The notes beneath the pieces were generated by a model. That model ran no database searches, was not told the origin of the DNA, and saw only the letters and a list, made by a program, of their open reading frames with translations. The translations under genes and the position numbers were made by a program. From JAGPDB01 sp046331265 (GTDB lineage Bacteria > Actinomycetota > Acidimicrobiia > IMCC26256 > JAGPDB01), in the NCBI GenBank assembly GCA_046331265.1, contig JAXLRE010000007.1, forward strand, positions 28,624 to 92,623: a stretch of 64,000 nt of DNA, read 5' to 3'. Within the stretch, counting starts at the first letter, position 1; every line of letters starts with the position of its first letter. Of the stretch, positions 1 through 9,242 are shown one piece after another.

Positions 1-398
1 CCTAAGAACTTTAAAACATGATCGTTTGTACTTTGGATGCCCAACGAGATTCTATTTACACCCATTGAATAATAATGACGCATCTGTTCTTTTGTTACAT
101 GATCCGGATTGCACTCAACGGTCACCTCTATATCTGGCGAAAATCCACAAACATTTCGCAAGCGTTCAAGTACCTTTTCAATTTTTAATGAAGGCACAAG
201 GTTAGGCGTGCCGCCACCAAAGAATATGGTATCTATCTGACTGTCTAGTTCTCTATTGTTCTCATGAAATTTAATTTGATTTGATATTGATTCGAAGTAC
301 GAATCTATTAAATCTTGCTTGTCTACCCATGTAGCGAAATCACAATAATCACATCGCCTAGAACAAAATGGTATATGTATATAGACTCCTAAAGACAC
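1..398 (-). CDS. hemW: HemW-like radical SAM protein, partial (3' end outside window)
   Basis: The first 132 codons are present; the gene runs off the left edge. Translation from the GTG at 398 gives a radical-SAM CxxxCxxC cluster (CSRRCDYC) near residues 12-19, then FFGGGTPN, VTVECNPD and the NRISLGIQS motif. These are typical of the HemN/HemW family. HemW is a heme chaperone often misannotated as oxygen-independent coproporphyrinogen oxidase; the [4Fe-4S]/SAM site and the lepA-hemW neighbourhood favour HemW. An in-frame stop lies three codons before the GTG, so this is the only upstream start. The Shine-Dalgarno (SD) sequence is weak. Confidence 0.9.
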   Translation of the reverse strand, partial: MSLGVYIHIPFCSRRCDYCDFATWVDKQDLIDSYFESISNQIKFHENNRELDSQIDTIFFGGGTPNLVPSLKIEKVLERLRNVCGFSPDIEVTVECNPDHVTKEQMRHYYSMGVNRISLGIQSTNDHVLKFL

Positions 399-470
399 AG
401 GTCTATACTAGGAAAAACCACCACTCAACTCGCTAGTAATACCAGATCAGAGCCATTTATTACACTCATT

Positions 471-1580
471 GTGAGATTTATGGGTCAATGCTTGCTAGAG
501 TATATGGCTGTGTTTATTTCAAGTAAGCATCATTGGTCAACCAAACGAATATTCGTTTTCGTAACAGTATTTGTTTTAATTGCAATCAGCGCCCAAAGTG
601 CTTTTGCTAGCCCAATCGATGATAAAAGAAAAAAAGCTGCCCAATTAGCTCAAGAAATTGAAGCTAACGGGGACAAGATCTCTGCTCTTGCAGAAAGCTA
701 CAACTATACCCAAATCAAGCTTTCAGACCTAAAAACATCAGTAAATGACGCTCAAGCACAACTAGATTCAGCACAGTCTCAAAACGATGAAGTTAAAGCA
801 AGGGTTCAAAAACGAGCAGTTGAAATGTACTCTGGATCTAGCGATACAAATGCTGAAGTAGCTAATCCTGCAGATTCAATTCGAAAAAATTACTATGCGA
901 ATATCGCAACAGGTAATGACTCGTCAACTTTAACTCAGCTACAAATAACTAAAGAAACAGTTACTGATAGAAAAGCAGAACTTGAAAAACAATTATCTTC
1001 AATTTCAGAACAAGAAAAAAGTTTGGCTGCTCAAAAGAAATCAATCGAAGATGCGAATAAAAAACAACAAGATCTCTTAAATCAAACTAAAGGTGAGCTG
1101 GCAACGCTAATTGCACAAGAACAAGCTCGACAGGCAAGAGCGCGCGCAGCAACAGTTAGAGCGGCAACACCAAAGACAACAAAAAAGTCTGGGTCAAGCA
1201 ACCAAACTTTGCCATCTAACTTACCGGCGCCTTCACCAAAAGCAGCAATTGCTATTGAATTTGCTAGACAACAACTTGGAAAACCATATCGATATGCTGC
1301 AGCTGGTCCTGATTCATATGACTGTTCTGGTTTAACAATGCGGGCATACGGTGCTGCAGGTCTGAAACTTCCTCACTATTCTGGTGCTCAATATGCGATG
1401 TTTCCAAAGGTTCCAATAGACCAATTACAACCTGGTGACCTCGTCTTTAGAGGACCTGGTGGTTCACAACATGTTGCGTTATATATTGGAAACGGATTAA
1501 TTATTACTGCACCACAAACTGGTGATGTAGTAAAAATAGCTTCAATAGGTCGCACTATTGGTGGAGTAAGACCAGGTTAA
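471..1580 (+). CDS. Secreted NlpC/P60 peptidoglycan endopeptidase with coiled-coil N-terminus
   Basis: Likely cleaves stem-peptide bonds in peptidoglycan outside the cell, like RipA/PcsB-type hydrolases. A basic N-terminus (STKR) is followed by a hydrophobic stretch ending AQSAFA, a probable signal peptide. Residues about 50-215 are a Gln/Lys/Glu-rich coiled coil, then a Ser/Pro linker. The last ~110 residues are an NlpC/P60 domain with catalytic Cys in DCSGLT and His in QHVALYIG. The start is uncertain: GTG 471, ATG 480 and ATG 504 are in frame, and 504 (MAVFISS) gives the most normal signal peptide. It is transcribed divergently from hemW and convergently with lepA, whose stop is 4 nt away. 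Coiled-coil plus NlpC/P60 proteins are usually regulated cell-division or elongation hydrolases; the target here is inferred. Confidence 0.88.
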   Translation: MRFMGQCLLEYMAVFISSKHHWSTKRIFVFVTVFVLIAISAQSAFASPIDDKRKKAAQLAQEIEANGDKISALAESYNYTQIKLSDLKTSVNDAQAQLDSAQSQNDEVKARVQKRAVEMYSGSSDTNAEVANPADSIRKNYYANIATGNDSSTLTQLQITKETVTDRKAELEKQLSSISEQEKSLAAQKKSIEDANKKQQDLLNQTKGELATLIAQEQARQARARAATVRAATPKTTKKSGSSNQTLPSNLPAPSPKAAIAIEFARQQLGKPYRYAAAGPDSYDCSGLTMRAYGAAGLKLPHYSGAQYAMFPKVPIDQLQPGDLVFRGPGGSQHVALYIGNGLIITAPQTGDVVKIASIGRTIGGVRPG

Positions 1581-1583
1581 TTT

Positions 1584-3368
1584 TTAATCTTCAAGTTTTA
1601 GAGCCGCGACAAAAGCTTCAGGCGGAACCTCTACCCTACCAATAGATTTCATTTTCTTCTTACCTTCTTTTTGTTTCTCTAAAAGTTTGCGTTTACGAGT
1701 TATATCTCCACCGTAACATTTAGCCAAAACGTCCTTGCGTCTTGCTCTTACAGTTTCACGAGCAATAATGCTTCCACCAATTGCAGCTTGAATAGGAACA
1801 TCAAACAACTGCCTTGGAATAAGTTCTCTAAGTTTTTCAGTCATCTTTCTTCCATACTCAACAGACTTATCTTTATGAACCACTGAAGAAAATGCATCAA
1901 CAATTATTCCGTTTAACAAAATATCAACTTTGACTAATTTTGATTCTTTATATCCGCTCGGATCGTAATCTAAAGACGCATAACCTTTCGTACGGGATTT
2001 CATTGCATCAAAATAGTCCATGATTATTTCAGCCAGAGGTAGCTCATATCTGAGTTCCACTCTTTCAGGAGATAGATATTCCATGTTTATCAATTCACCC
2101 CGACGCTCTTGTGAGAGATCCATCAAAGTTCCTACATAATCATTAGGGGTAAGCAATGTAACTTTTACATACGGCTCTTCTATATAGTCAATAGCATCAG
2201 GAGATGGCATTTGAGATGGAGACTCAATTTCAATTTTCTCACCATCTTTTTTCGTCACGTTATAAACAACATTTGGTGCAGTCGCTACCAATGCAAGATT
2301 GTATTCTCGTTCTAAACGTTCACGGATAATCTCCATATGTAGTAGACCTAAAAAGCCACAGCGAAAACCGAAACCTAACGCTCCCGATGTTTCAGGTTCA
2401 AATGTATAACTCGCATCATTAAGCTTCAGTTTTTCTAATGCTTCACGTAAATTCGAAAAGTCATCACCATCGACTGGATATAGTCCGCAATAAACCATAG
2501 GAACAGGATCTTGGTACCCTTCTAATTCTTGTGCAGGATTCGAAGCTAAAGTTACAGTTTCTCCTGAACGTGCTTGACCGACATCTTTAATACCAGCAAT
2601 TAAATAGCCAACTTCACCAGGTCCTAATTCTTTAACAGGTTTAGGGTTTGGAGTACGAATACCAATTTCTTCAATTTCATGTTTTGAACCTTGTTGGACA
2701 AAAAGAATCTTTGATGAAGAATCGATTACTCCATTCATAACACGTATAGAAGAAATAACGCCACGGTACTGATCATAATAAGAGTCGAACATTAACGCTT
2801 GTAGTTTCTCGTCACGATTTCCGATTGGTGCAGGAATTTTTTCAATAACAGCATCAAGTAATTCAGCTACACCTTCACCTGTTTTTGCACTGATTCTTAA
2901 AACATCATTTGCATTTATTCCTAAAACTTTTTCAATCTCATTCGCAACACGATCTGGATCAGCTGCAGGCAGATCTATCTTGTTCATTGCAGCAATAATT
3001 TCTAAATTATTTTCTAATGCCAAATAACAGTTAGCTAATGTCTGTGCTTCAATTCCTTGGCTAGCGTCAACTAATAAGATCGCACCTTCACATGCAGCTA
3101 ATGAACGAGATACTTCATAGCCAAAATCGACATGGCCAGGTGTATCTATAAGTTGTATATGATGATCCTTGTAATCCAACCGTACGTTTTGGGCTTTAAT
3201 GGTGATACCCCGTTCTCTTTCAATATCCATCGAATCTAGATATTGAGAACGCATTTTTCGAGGGTCTACAGCGCCTGTTAGCTCTAAAAACCTGTCTGCT
3301 AAAGTAGACTTTCCATGGTCAATATGCGCCACTATACAGACGTTTCTGAGCTTATTTTGATCAATCAT
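1584..3368 (-). CDS. lepA: Elongation factor 4 (LepA), ribosome back-translocating GTPase
   Basis: Translation-factor GTPase of normal length (594 aa). Visible motifs are the P-loop AHIDHGKST near residues 14-22, the switch region ERERGITIKAQ, DTPGHVDFGYE (G3) and NKIDLP (G4). The LepA-specific C-terminus contains GKKKMKSIGRVEVPPEAF, ending a few residues before the stop. EF4 binds stalled or mistranslocated ribosomes. It lies between hemW and rpsT as in other actinobacteria. The ATG at 3368 is the standard family start (MIDQNKLRNVCIVAHIDHG). Confidence 0.98.
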   Translation of the reverse strand: MIDQNKLRNVCIVAHIDHGKSTLADRFLELTGAVDPRKMRSQYLDSMDIERERGITIKAQNVRLDYKDHHIQLIDTPGHVDFGYEVSRSLAACEGAILLVDASQGIEAQTLANCYLALENNLEIIAAMNKIDLPAADPDRVANEIEKVLGINANDVLRISAKTGEGVAELLDAVIEKIPAPIGNRDEKLQALMFDSYYDQYRGVISSIRVMNGVIDSSSKILFVQQGSKHEIEEIGIRTPNPKPVKELGPGEVGYLIAGIKDVGQARSGETVTLASNPAQELEGYQDPVPMVYCGLYPVDGDDFSNLREALEKLKLNDASYTFEPETSGALGFGFRCGFLGLLHMEIIRERLEREYNLALVATAPNVVYNVTKKDGEKIEIESPSQMPSPDAIDYIEEPYVKVTLLTPNDYVGTLMDLSQERRGELINMEYLSPERVELRYELPLAEIIMDYFDAMKSRTKGYASLDYDPSGYKESKLVKVDILLNGIIVDAFSSVVHKDKSVEYGRKMTEKLRELIPRQLFDVPIQAAIGGSIIARETVRARRKDVLAKCYGGDITRKRKLLEKQKEGKKKMKSIGRVEVPPEAFVAALKLED

Positions 3369-3412
3369 CGCCTATGTAATCTAGCTTCAACATGAGAAAA
3401 ATTCCTTTATTC

Positions 3413-3421
3413 TGCTAGAAT
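3413..3421 (+). promoter_or_regulatory. Possible extended -10 promoter for rpsT
   Basis: TGCTAGAAT matches an extended -10 (TGnTAnnaT) and sits about 31 nt before the rpsT GTG in the short lepA-rpsT divergent gap. No convincing -35 at normal spacing was seen, so this is a weak call from sequence alone. Confidence 0.3.
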
Positions 3422-3452
3422 TTCTCTTCCATAATTTTTATCAGGAGAAGAT

Positions 3453-3707
3453 GTGGCAAATATTAAAAGTCAAAAGCAACGTGTTATAACAAATGAGAAA
3501 GCACGCCAAAAAAATGCAGCTACTAAATCTGCTTTAAAGACTTATATCAAAAATGCAGTTACATCTGTTGATGCTAAAGAAAAAGATGCTAAGGAAAAAG
3601 TAAGCACTGCTCAATCTAAACTTGCCAGTGCTGCTTCTAAAGGTCGAATCCACAAGCGTGCTGCTGCAAGAAAAACATCACGCTTGATGAAAAAAGCTTC
3701 AGCTTAA
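3453..3707 (+). CDS. rpsT: 30S ribosomal protein S20
   Basis: Small basic protein of 84 aa starting MANIKSQKQRVITNEKARQ and ending HKRAAARKTSRLMKKASA, the conserved S20 pattern. It binds 16S rRNA early in 30S assembly. The start is a GTG preceded by a strong SD (AGGAGAAG) at 3443-3450. It is divergent from lepA and convergent with the downstream vWA gene, whose stop lies 2 nt beyond. Confidence 0.98.
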   Translation: MANIKSQKQRVITNEKARQKNAATKSALKTYIKNAVTSVDAKEKDAKEKVSTAQSKLASAASKGRIHKRAAARKTSRLMKKASA

Positions 3708-3709
3708 AT

Positions 3710-5230
3710 TTAGCTAGGTAATGTCTCTCTTATAGTTGTAAATCTAAGGGGTTCACTATCCATTGGATAGAAATTTCCGTACGCATCAGCTAATGCTTTT
3801 AAGGCAGGATCAAGTCTTCTCGATTTTGTTGGCGTAAATTCAGCACGTACGGTTATTTTCCAATCGGAAGGAAAACTTTGGCCCATACCTAATGTAGGTG
3901 TTCGACCTTCGATCAAAACACAATCTCCTGGTTGTCCGGCAGGGGCTAGTTCGCCACCATCTACAGCACTAGGAATTAATGGATACCCTGGATCTCCAGC
4001 AGCAAAATTGCTGTACGAAAATCTAGGATTTTTTAGCGGTGCATTTGTTGTTAAATTACAAACTTTCAAAAATATTTTTGTACCCCCAGGAGCACCTTCA
4101 TAAATATTTAGATTATTATTTGGACCTAAAGCGGCATCGGCATAATATTGAACGCTAATTTTAGGATAAACATATTCCCAATGGCATTCTTCGTCGGTAT
4201 CTATAGAAGCGAGCACGGCATCTAAAACTTTTTGTAAATCTGAATCAAAGTTTTCTGCCAATAGCCAGCTATTTGAATCTGCTCCAAAAACTTGATTCAT
4301 AGCGTTTACTGCATCATCATGAGAGGTACCCTCATCAGAGTTAATAAGCACTCCACGTACATCCATCGGTGGCCGAACACCTGCTTGACCTTGTCTTAGT
4401 TCGTTTACAGTATCAATAATGTAACTTCGGTTTGAATGGTCAGAGTCATTAACATCACTTGGTTGGAAAACTCGATCACTATCGTTATTCACATTGGGTT
4501 TTCCGTCTGTAAGCATAAGGGCTAAGTCGATATGCTTGCCTCGATCGAAACTTGAGAACATAGGGGATGATCCAATGTTCTTTATATCTAATAATGCGTC
4601 ATCCCAGTTTGTAGCTGAAAAATTAATGTTTGTAGATGTATAAGATCCAGCATTGTATCCTCGTGCAATGTCATATGGGTCTGAAGGATCGCGTGACATT
4701 GTATATGGATCATTTCCGACTGCATGGTCTGCGAAATATATACGATCTACAGCTGATTTTAAAGAATTAAGTGAAGTGGAATCAGTAATCGCTATAGACA
4801 ACTCGCCTGTTGAGCTCTTAGGATTTTGATTTACAGATCGTGAACCAAATGCATTTACAATAACGTTTACTTTTCCGTGTCGCCTGTCCACAAGTTCATC
4901 ATATAATTTTTGTAAGAATCTGTTTACACTGTCTTTGTACAAACCTGGTGCAGCAGGGTTGTCTTGTGTAACAGAACCTGAACGGTCAAGCGATAAAGCA
5001 ATTGTAAAGATAGGATTTTCACAAAATAAAGTCGCAACAGGATTATTAGTGTCTGATGTTTCACTTAGTCTTACGGTTTGAGCTTTAACATGAGTGCTTT
5101 TTGTTTTGCTATCACGAAAAGTTATTGAAGCTAAAGCAACAGCGATCAATATCAGTGCTGACAGGAAGAAGAAAAGACTTTTGGCAATATTATTTTTCGC
5201 AAATGTTGCGTTCTCGTTCGAGGCGGTCAT
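3710..5230 (-). CDS. Membrane-anchored von Willebrand factor A domain protein (paralogue 1)
   Basis: 506 aa with one N-terminal hydrophobic segment (about 18-37), so the bulk is predicted outside the membrane. The vWA domain spans about 75-350. Its MIDAS metal site is visible: D82-x-S84-x-S86 (DRSGSV), a Thr in TNWDD near 207, and LTDG with D242. The C-terminal ~150 residues form a beta-rich module without a recognised catalytic site. It is paralogous to the gene directly upstream (5372-6805): same layout, near-identical MIDAS and the block TDGKPNVNN. vWA modules bind protein ligands in a metal-dependent way, so adhesion or assembly of surface structures is likely but inferred. SD GGAGAG lies 5 nt before the ATG, immediately after two small hairpins. 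Confidence 0.85.
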   Translation of the reverse strand: MTASNENATFAKNNIAKSLFFFLSALILIAVALASITFRDSKTKSTHVKAQTVRLSETSDTNNPVATLFCENPIFTIALSLDRSGSVTQDNPAAPGLYKDSVNRFLQKLYDELVDRRHGKVNVIVNAFGSRSVNQNPKSSTGELSIAITDSTSLNSLKSAVDRIYFADHAVGNDPYTMSRDPSDPYDIARGYNAGSYTSTNINFSATNWDDALLDIKNIGSSPMFSSFDRGKHIDLALMLTDGKPNVNNDSDRVFQPSDVNDSDHSNRSYIIDTVNELRQGQAGVRPPMDVRGVLINSDEGTSHDDAVNAMNQVFGADSNSWLLAENFDSDLQKVLDAVLASIDTDEECHWEYVYPKISVQYYADAALGPNNNLNIYEGAPGGTKIFLKVCNLTTNAPLKNPRFSYSNFAAGDPGYPLIPSAVDGGELAPAGQPGDCVLIEGRTPTLGMGQSFPSDWKITVRAEFTPTKSRRLDPALKALADAYGNFYPMDSEPLRFTTIRETLPS

Positions 5231-5240
5231 TAATCTCTCC

Positions 5241-5276
5241 TTCGCTTGGGCAATAGCGAAAGCTCAAATATGAGCT
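5241..5276 (-). promoter_or_regulatory. Two adjacent small hairpins in the leader of vWA gene 1
   Basis: Inverted repeats TTCGCT(8 nt)AGCGAA at 5241-5260 and AGCTCA(4 nt)TGAGCT at 5261-5276 sit directly 5' of the SD (GGAGAG, about 5235-5240) of the vWA gene starting at 5230. They could be a structured leader or part of a terminator for the upstream paralogue. No U-tract follows, so terminator function is doubtful. Confidence 0.4.
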
Positions 5277-5371
5277 TAATGACGTAATTAAACCATTAAT
5301 TCGCGAAAAATATAATCAGGTACTTTTTGTTATGGGTAAAGAGACCTAGTTATTTTTGTAATTAGATTCAT

Positions 5372-6805
5372 TTATGCTGGTAGAGCAAGCCTGTCAATTT
5401 CAACACGATAATAAGTTGAATTTGAATTTACTATGTATCTACCTAATCCATCCGTTGGTAAATTTAAGCCAGGCTTGATTTTGTACTTCTTAGGTGGTTC
5501 TCTAAAGTAGCCTTTTGCAAACACAACTGAATTTGGCGGATACATTCCACCTAGAGCAATATTAATTGAAATAGTAAATGTTCTTGTCTCACCAGCTCCA
5601 AGATCTCCGACAATAAATCGTTGTACACCGTTAACATAAATCGCTACATCTTCCAGAGGCAATTTGACGCCATTAGTTGCAATAGTATCGTTACGAACTG
5701 TTACTTTGACGCTATCAGAAGATCCTTCGTCAACAACTATGTCTGTTTTATTTAGTGACACGTTTATTGCTGGCGTTACATATTCTATTTTGCAAATATC
5801 GTCTGTATCGATTGATTCTATGATGTCATCTAAAACCTTTTGTAAGTCTGATTCGAAGTTATCCGCAGTTGAATAATTAGCCGAACCTGCGCCAAAAACT
5901 TCATCCATTGCAGATGTTGCATCTGAATTTATCAAAACACCACGTACAACCATTGGAGGACGAGATCCTTCACCTTGACGTAATTTGCGTACTGTATCTG
6001 CTGAATAGATACGGCCTTGAGCCGCATCATAACTTGATACGTCACTAGGTTGAAAAACACGGTCTGAACCGTTGTTAACATTTGGTTTTCCATCAGTAAG
6101 CATAAGGGTTAAATCTATGTGTTTACCTGGGGCAGAATCTGCATATGATGCTGATCCAACTTTGGCTACTTCGTTAAACGCGTCATCCCAGTTTGTATAT
6201 GTAAAAGGAACCGCTGTTGGGGTGCGTACACCAGCATTATATCCCCGTGCTACATCATTTGGATTTTCAGATGCATTCATCGTCGAATCATCATTTCCAT
6301 ATGCTGCTTTAGAGAAGAATATTTCGTTAACACTTTGTTTCATGACATCTAAACTTGTTGTGTCATTAATTCTTGTTATCAGCTGATTAGATGCTGTCTT
6401 TTTATTTTGGCTAACGGTCCTTGAACCAAATGCATAAAGCAGAACGTTTGCCTCTCCCCCACGAGAAATAAGAATATTACTTAAGCTAGAAAGAAATCTA
6501 TTAACACTTTCTTTATAAAAATTAGGATTTGAATCGATCTCTGAGACAGAACCTGAACGGTCCAGCACCAGAGCAAGCGTCAATACAGGCTTCTCACAAT
6601 CGAGTTTTATCGGCGGATTAACAACATCATTATTTGCGCTTAACCGTACAGATTTTGTCTTAAGCAAGGGATTTGCGCCTGATTTAGTAGAACCAACGAT
6701 AGTCAAGGCGCTTACTAATGCAACTGAAATAGCCAATGCAATAAGAGTTATATGGTACCGATTAATACGGTGGGGCTTAACGGTCTCTTCCATGGAGGCG
6801 CTCAT
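5372..6805 (-). CDS. Membrane-anchored von Willebrand factor A domain protein (paralogue 2)
   Basis: 477 aa, same design as the downstream neighbour. A hydrophobic segment (about 19-38) is followed by a vWA domain with MIDAS residues D82-x-S84-x-S86 (DRSGSV), TNWDDA and LTDGKPN. After it comes a CARDB/Ig-like beta module (about 345-430), which differs from the C-terminal module of paralogue 1. SD GGGAGATTT precedes ATG 6805. The 141-nt gap to paralogue 1 and the common strand suggest co-expression. The pair interrupts the conserved lepA-rpsT/holA order, so it is a lineage-specific insertion by tandem duplication. Function is unknown; surface binding is inferred from domain type. Confidence 0.85.
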   Translation of the reverse strand: MSASMEETVKPHRINRYHITLIALAISVALVSALTIVGSTKSGANPLLKTKSVRLSANNDVVNPPIKLDCEKPVLTLALVLDRSGSVSEIDSNPNFYKESVNRFLSSLSNILISRGGEANVLLYAFGSRTVSQNKKTASNQLITRINDTTSLDVMKQSVNEIFFSKAAYGNDDSTMNASENPNDVARGYNAGVRTPTAVPFTYTNWDDAFNEVAKVGSASYADSAPGKHIDLTLMLTDGKPNVNNGSDRVFQPSDVSSYDAAQGRIYSADTVRKLRQGEGSRPPMVVRGVLINSDATSAMDEVFGAGSANYSTADNFESDLQKVLDDIIESIDTDDICKIEYVTPAINVSLNKTDIVVDEGSSDSVKVTVRNDTIATNGVKLPLEDVAIYVNGVQRFIVGDLGAGETRTFTISINIALGGMYPPNSVVFAKGYFREPPKKYKIKPGLNLPTDGLGRYIVNSNSTYYRVEIDRLALPA

Positions 6806-6916
6806 AGAAATCTCCCTTTACGTGAATGAAGCGTCTCCACGCGCATCTATGGGCTTATACGTATAATTTTAGTACTAAAGCGAATAAAGCGAAACTAGTA
6901 TTTTTTGTAACGTGTT

Positions 6917-7975
6917 TTATACATATAGAGATTCGTTAAATTGGTCTCTAATCTTTTTTATTTCTTGTTGATCACTAGTAACACATATTTGACATAAAGA
7001 AGTAATGCATAATTCAATTGCGATTTCAGCATCTATTGCATTAGCTCCTTTTAAGATCGTATCTACACATCCTAAAATTTCTATGGAAGTTAATATTTTT
7101 CTTGTACCCAAACTGCGTGAGGCATCTAAAGTTTTTTTAGCAGCATACGGATTACCTTTTGAACCTAGAGCACTGTATGCATCATTTTGATTACGGATAC
7201 TGCTGTCATCGAGTGTTGCTAACTTTCGAAAATGATTTGATAAAAGCGAAAGTATTTGCAATGGATGCATTGGCTTAACATTTGCAGATGATGTTGAATG
7301 CATCATTCTTGAGACTACGTCTAAAGAAGTTTTTATATCACCATTTAAGATATCGTTCGAAAGTTCATATATAGCGACATTGCCCGCTTCACCCATAAAA
7401 GGCTTAACTTCTTCAAATCCGACTTGAGAATTTGTACCATACACCGATTCAAGCCTCGAAAATAAACCACGTATTTTTGTCGAGTCTTGACCATAATGTT
7501 TAAGGATTAAATCGTTCAAACCTGGTTCTAATTTTATCTTATGTTCTTTTATAAGATTTTTAAGTACATCATTTTCAGATTCTTTTACCTGTCCTCTTTG
7601 CTCAACGATATTCTTCCAAGCTTTTGTCAACGAAGCTGAAATTCTTCCTCCACCTTGAATAACAATCAAATAGGAAGTCTCTACAGGATTTTCAATATAA
7701 CTAAGTAATGATGCAACATCTTCTGTGGATGCAGCACCAATATTCGAAATAATCACGATTCTAAATGGCGTCAAAAAAGGAGGACTTATCAGTGAACTGA
7801 CTGCCGATTCTATTATCTTGGATTTTTCTTCATCTTCCCCAGCATTCGAAAGATCGAAACTTTCTACACATAATGATTTATCTTGACCATTAAGCAATTC
7901 TGTTTCAAGCTTCGATAGTTCAGAATATTTTCCTTCTTCGTCATCGCCTGTTATATAGAATAGAGTTTTGGCCAT
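6917..7975 (-). CDS. holA: DNA polymerase III delta subunit
   Basis: 352 aa, normal for HolA. The N-terminus MAKTLFYITGDDEEG, the segment LISPPFLTPFRIVIISNI near 60-80 and the C-terminal helical part fit the clamp-loader delta subunit, which opens the sliding clamp. It is recognised mainly by fold-typical spacing and by its position after comEC in the actinobacterial order comEA-comEC-holA. The start overlaps the end of comEC by 35 nt and has an AGGT SD inside comEC, suggesting translational coupling. Confidence 0.88.
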   Translation of the reverse strand: MAKTLFYITGDDEEGKYSELSKLETELLNGQDKSLCVESFDLSNAGEDEEKSKIIESAVSSLISPPFLTPFRIVIISNIGAASTEDVASLLSYIENPVETSYLIVIQGGGRISASLTKAWKNIVEQRGQVKESENDVLKNLIKEHKIKLEPGLNDLILKHYGQDSTKIRGLFSRLESVYGTNSQVGFEEVKPFMGEAGNVAIYELSNDILNGDIKTSLDVVSRMMHSTSSANVKPMHPLQILSLLSNHFRKLATLDDSSIRNQNDAYSALGSKGNPYAAKKTLDASRSLGTRKILTSIEILGCVDTILKGANAIDAEIAIELCITSLCQICVTSDQQEIKKIRDQFNESLYV

Positions 7976-9242
7976 TGGATTTACCTATAAGATTTTGCTT
8001 TCTTAACTTATAAGTGTAGGCGATTACACAAAGACCGGTCAGTGTCCACCCTATAAATTTTCCTTTCTCACTCGATCCAATAAATGCAATGAAATTTAGT
8101 GTTTTAATGCCAAAATCCATGGGCAAAATTAATAATGCCGTAACTATATTTTTTTGACCAACCAACCCTGATAGGCCAATAATAAACATTCCTATACTGC
8201 TCAATATTTCTGCAATAAAAACCCCGATAACCGAAGCCCACCATCTAATAGGAAAACTGTATCCAAATACCCTCCAAAGTACCGGTTGAACACAAATTGT
8301 TGCACTTATCGTATTTGAAAGTATTTGAGCTTTTAAATATTTATTGATTTTGGGCGAGACAACTATTAATCCATATGTTGCTGAAGCGCTAAGCCAAAAC
8401 CCTACCCTGTAAAACAAAAAGGGATCTAGGCATAATGATAAAAATATAGTCAAAATAAGTATTTTTAATTGTGAAATTTTATATCCATTCATTGCAAATA
8501 AAGACGGTAAGAGAACCATTAAGCTAGCGCGCAATATTGAAGGTTCGAATCTGGTTGCAAAGCAGTAAAACAAAGATACGCTTATCATTAATAACATACG
8601 AAAATTTAAAGATTTATTTTTAGTTAGAGGCATTATAAATCCCAGCAAAAAAGCAATGTTTGCCCCTGATGCAACCAATATATGCGTTAACTGCGATTTA
8701 CGGTATTGATCGTATACTTTTTTATCTATTTTATTTTTTTCACCTATTAGCAAGCCCTGACAGACGCCAACAGAATCCTTAGATAAATTTAAACATCCAA
8801 ACGTTACGATATCTCTAAACCGCTGAGAAGTAGCATAAAGAACATTGTTCGATTTGGTTATATTAAATATCTTTTCTATTTTAAATACAGCAATTACATG
8901 TTCTTTTAATCTATATTTTTGAAAGTTATTTAATGACAGTAAATATCCTTCGACTACAATTTCATCTCCAACTCTTAGTCCAGAAACCAAACTGTTATTT
9001 ATAGAATCACTAATTGCTAAGACTCTGTGCTTAATATACTGATCAGATGCAACAAATGATTTGGAATACAGTGTGCTTTCGATGTCATCTCTTACCATCA
9101 ATTTTGTTTTATAAGATGTTTGACTATTAACTATTTCTTTTAATCGTGGACTTGCCATATTGCTGGTTTCTACATCTAATCTAAGTAGAAATACAATACT
9201 TAAACCTATAAGTGAGAATATAAATAATATTTTTGATGTCAT
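7941..9242 (-). CDS. comEC: ComEC/Rec2-like DNA-uptake channel, short form without metallo-beta-lactamase domain
   Basis: Membrane channel for single-stranded DNA entry in natural transformation. Residues about 45-130 look like the N-terminal OB-fold (DUF4131) region (VGDEIVVEGYLLS). The competence domain follows with the signature CQGLLIGEKNKI and QLTHILVASGANIAFLLGF, then several TM segments. At 433 aa it is much shorter than usual ComEC (about 700-800 aa), because the C-terminal metallo-beta-lactamase nuclease domain is absent. The protein ends soon after the membrane part, with no nearby ORF supplying that domain. It overlaps comEA by 4 nt (ATGA type) and holA by 35 nt, so the three genes form an operon. 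Confidence 0.88.
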   Translation of the reverse strand: MTSKILFIFSLIGLSIVFLLRLDVETSNMASPRLKEIVNSQTSYKTKLMVRDDIESTLYSKSFVASDQYIKHRVLAISDSINNSLVSGLRVGDEIVVEGYLLSLNNFQKYRLKEHVIAVFKIEKIFNITKSNNVLYATSQRFRDIVTFGCLNLSKDSVGVCQGLLIGEKNKIDKKVYDQYRKSQLTHILVASGANIAFLLGFIMPLTKNKSLNFRMLLMISVSLFYCFATRFEPSILRASLMVLLPSLFAMNGYKISQLKILILTIFLSLCLDPFLFYRVGFWLSASATYGLIVVSPKINKYLKAQILSNTISATICVQPVLWRVFGYSFPIRWWASVIGVFIAEILSSIGMFIIGLSGLVGQKNIVTALLILPMDFGIKTLNFIAFIGSSEKGKFIGWTLTGLCVIAYTYKLRKQNLIGKSNGQNSILYNRR

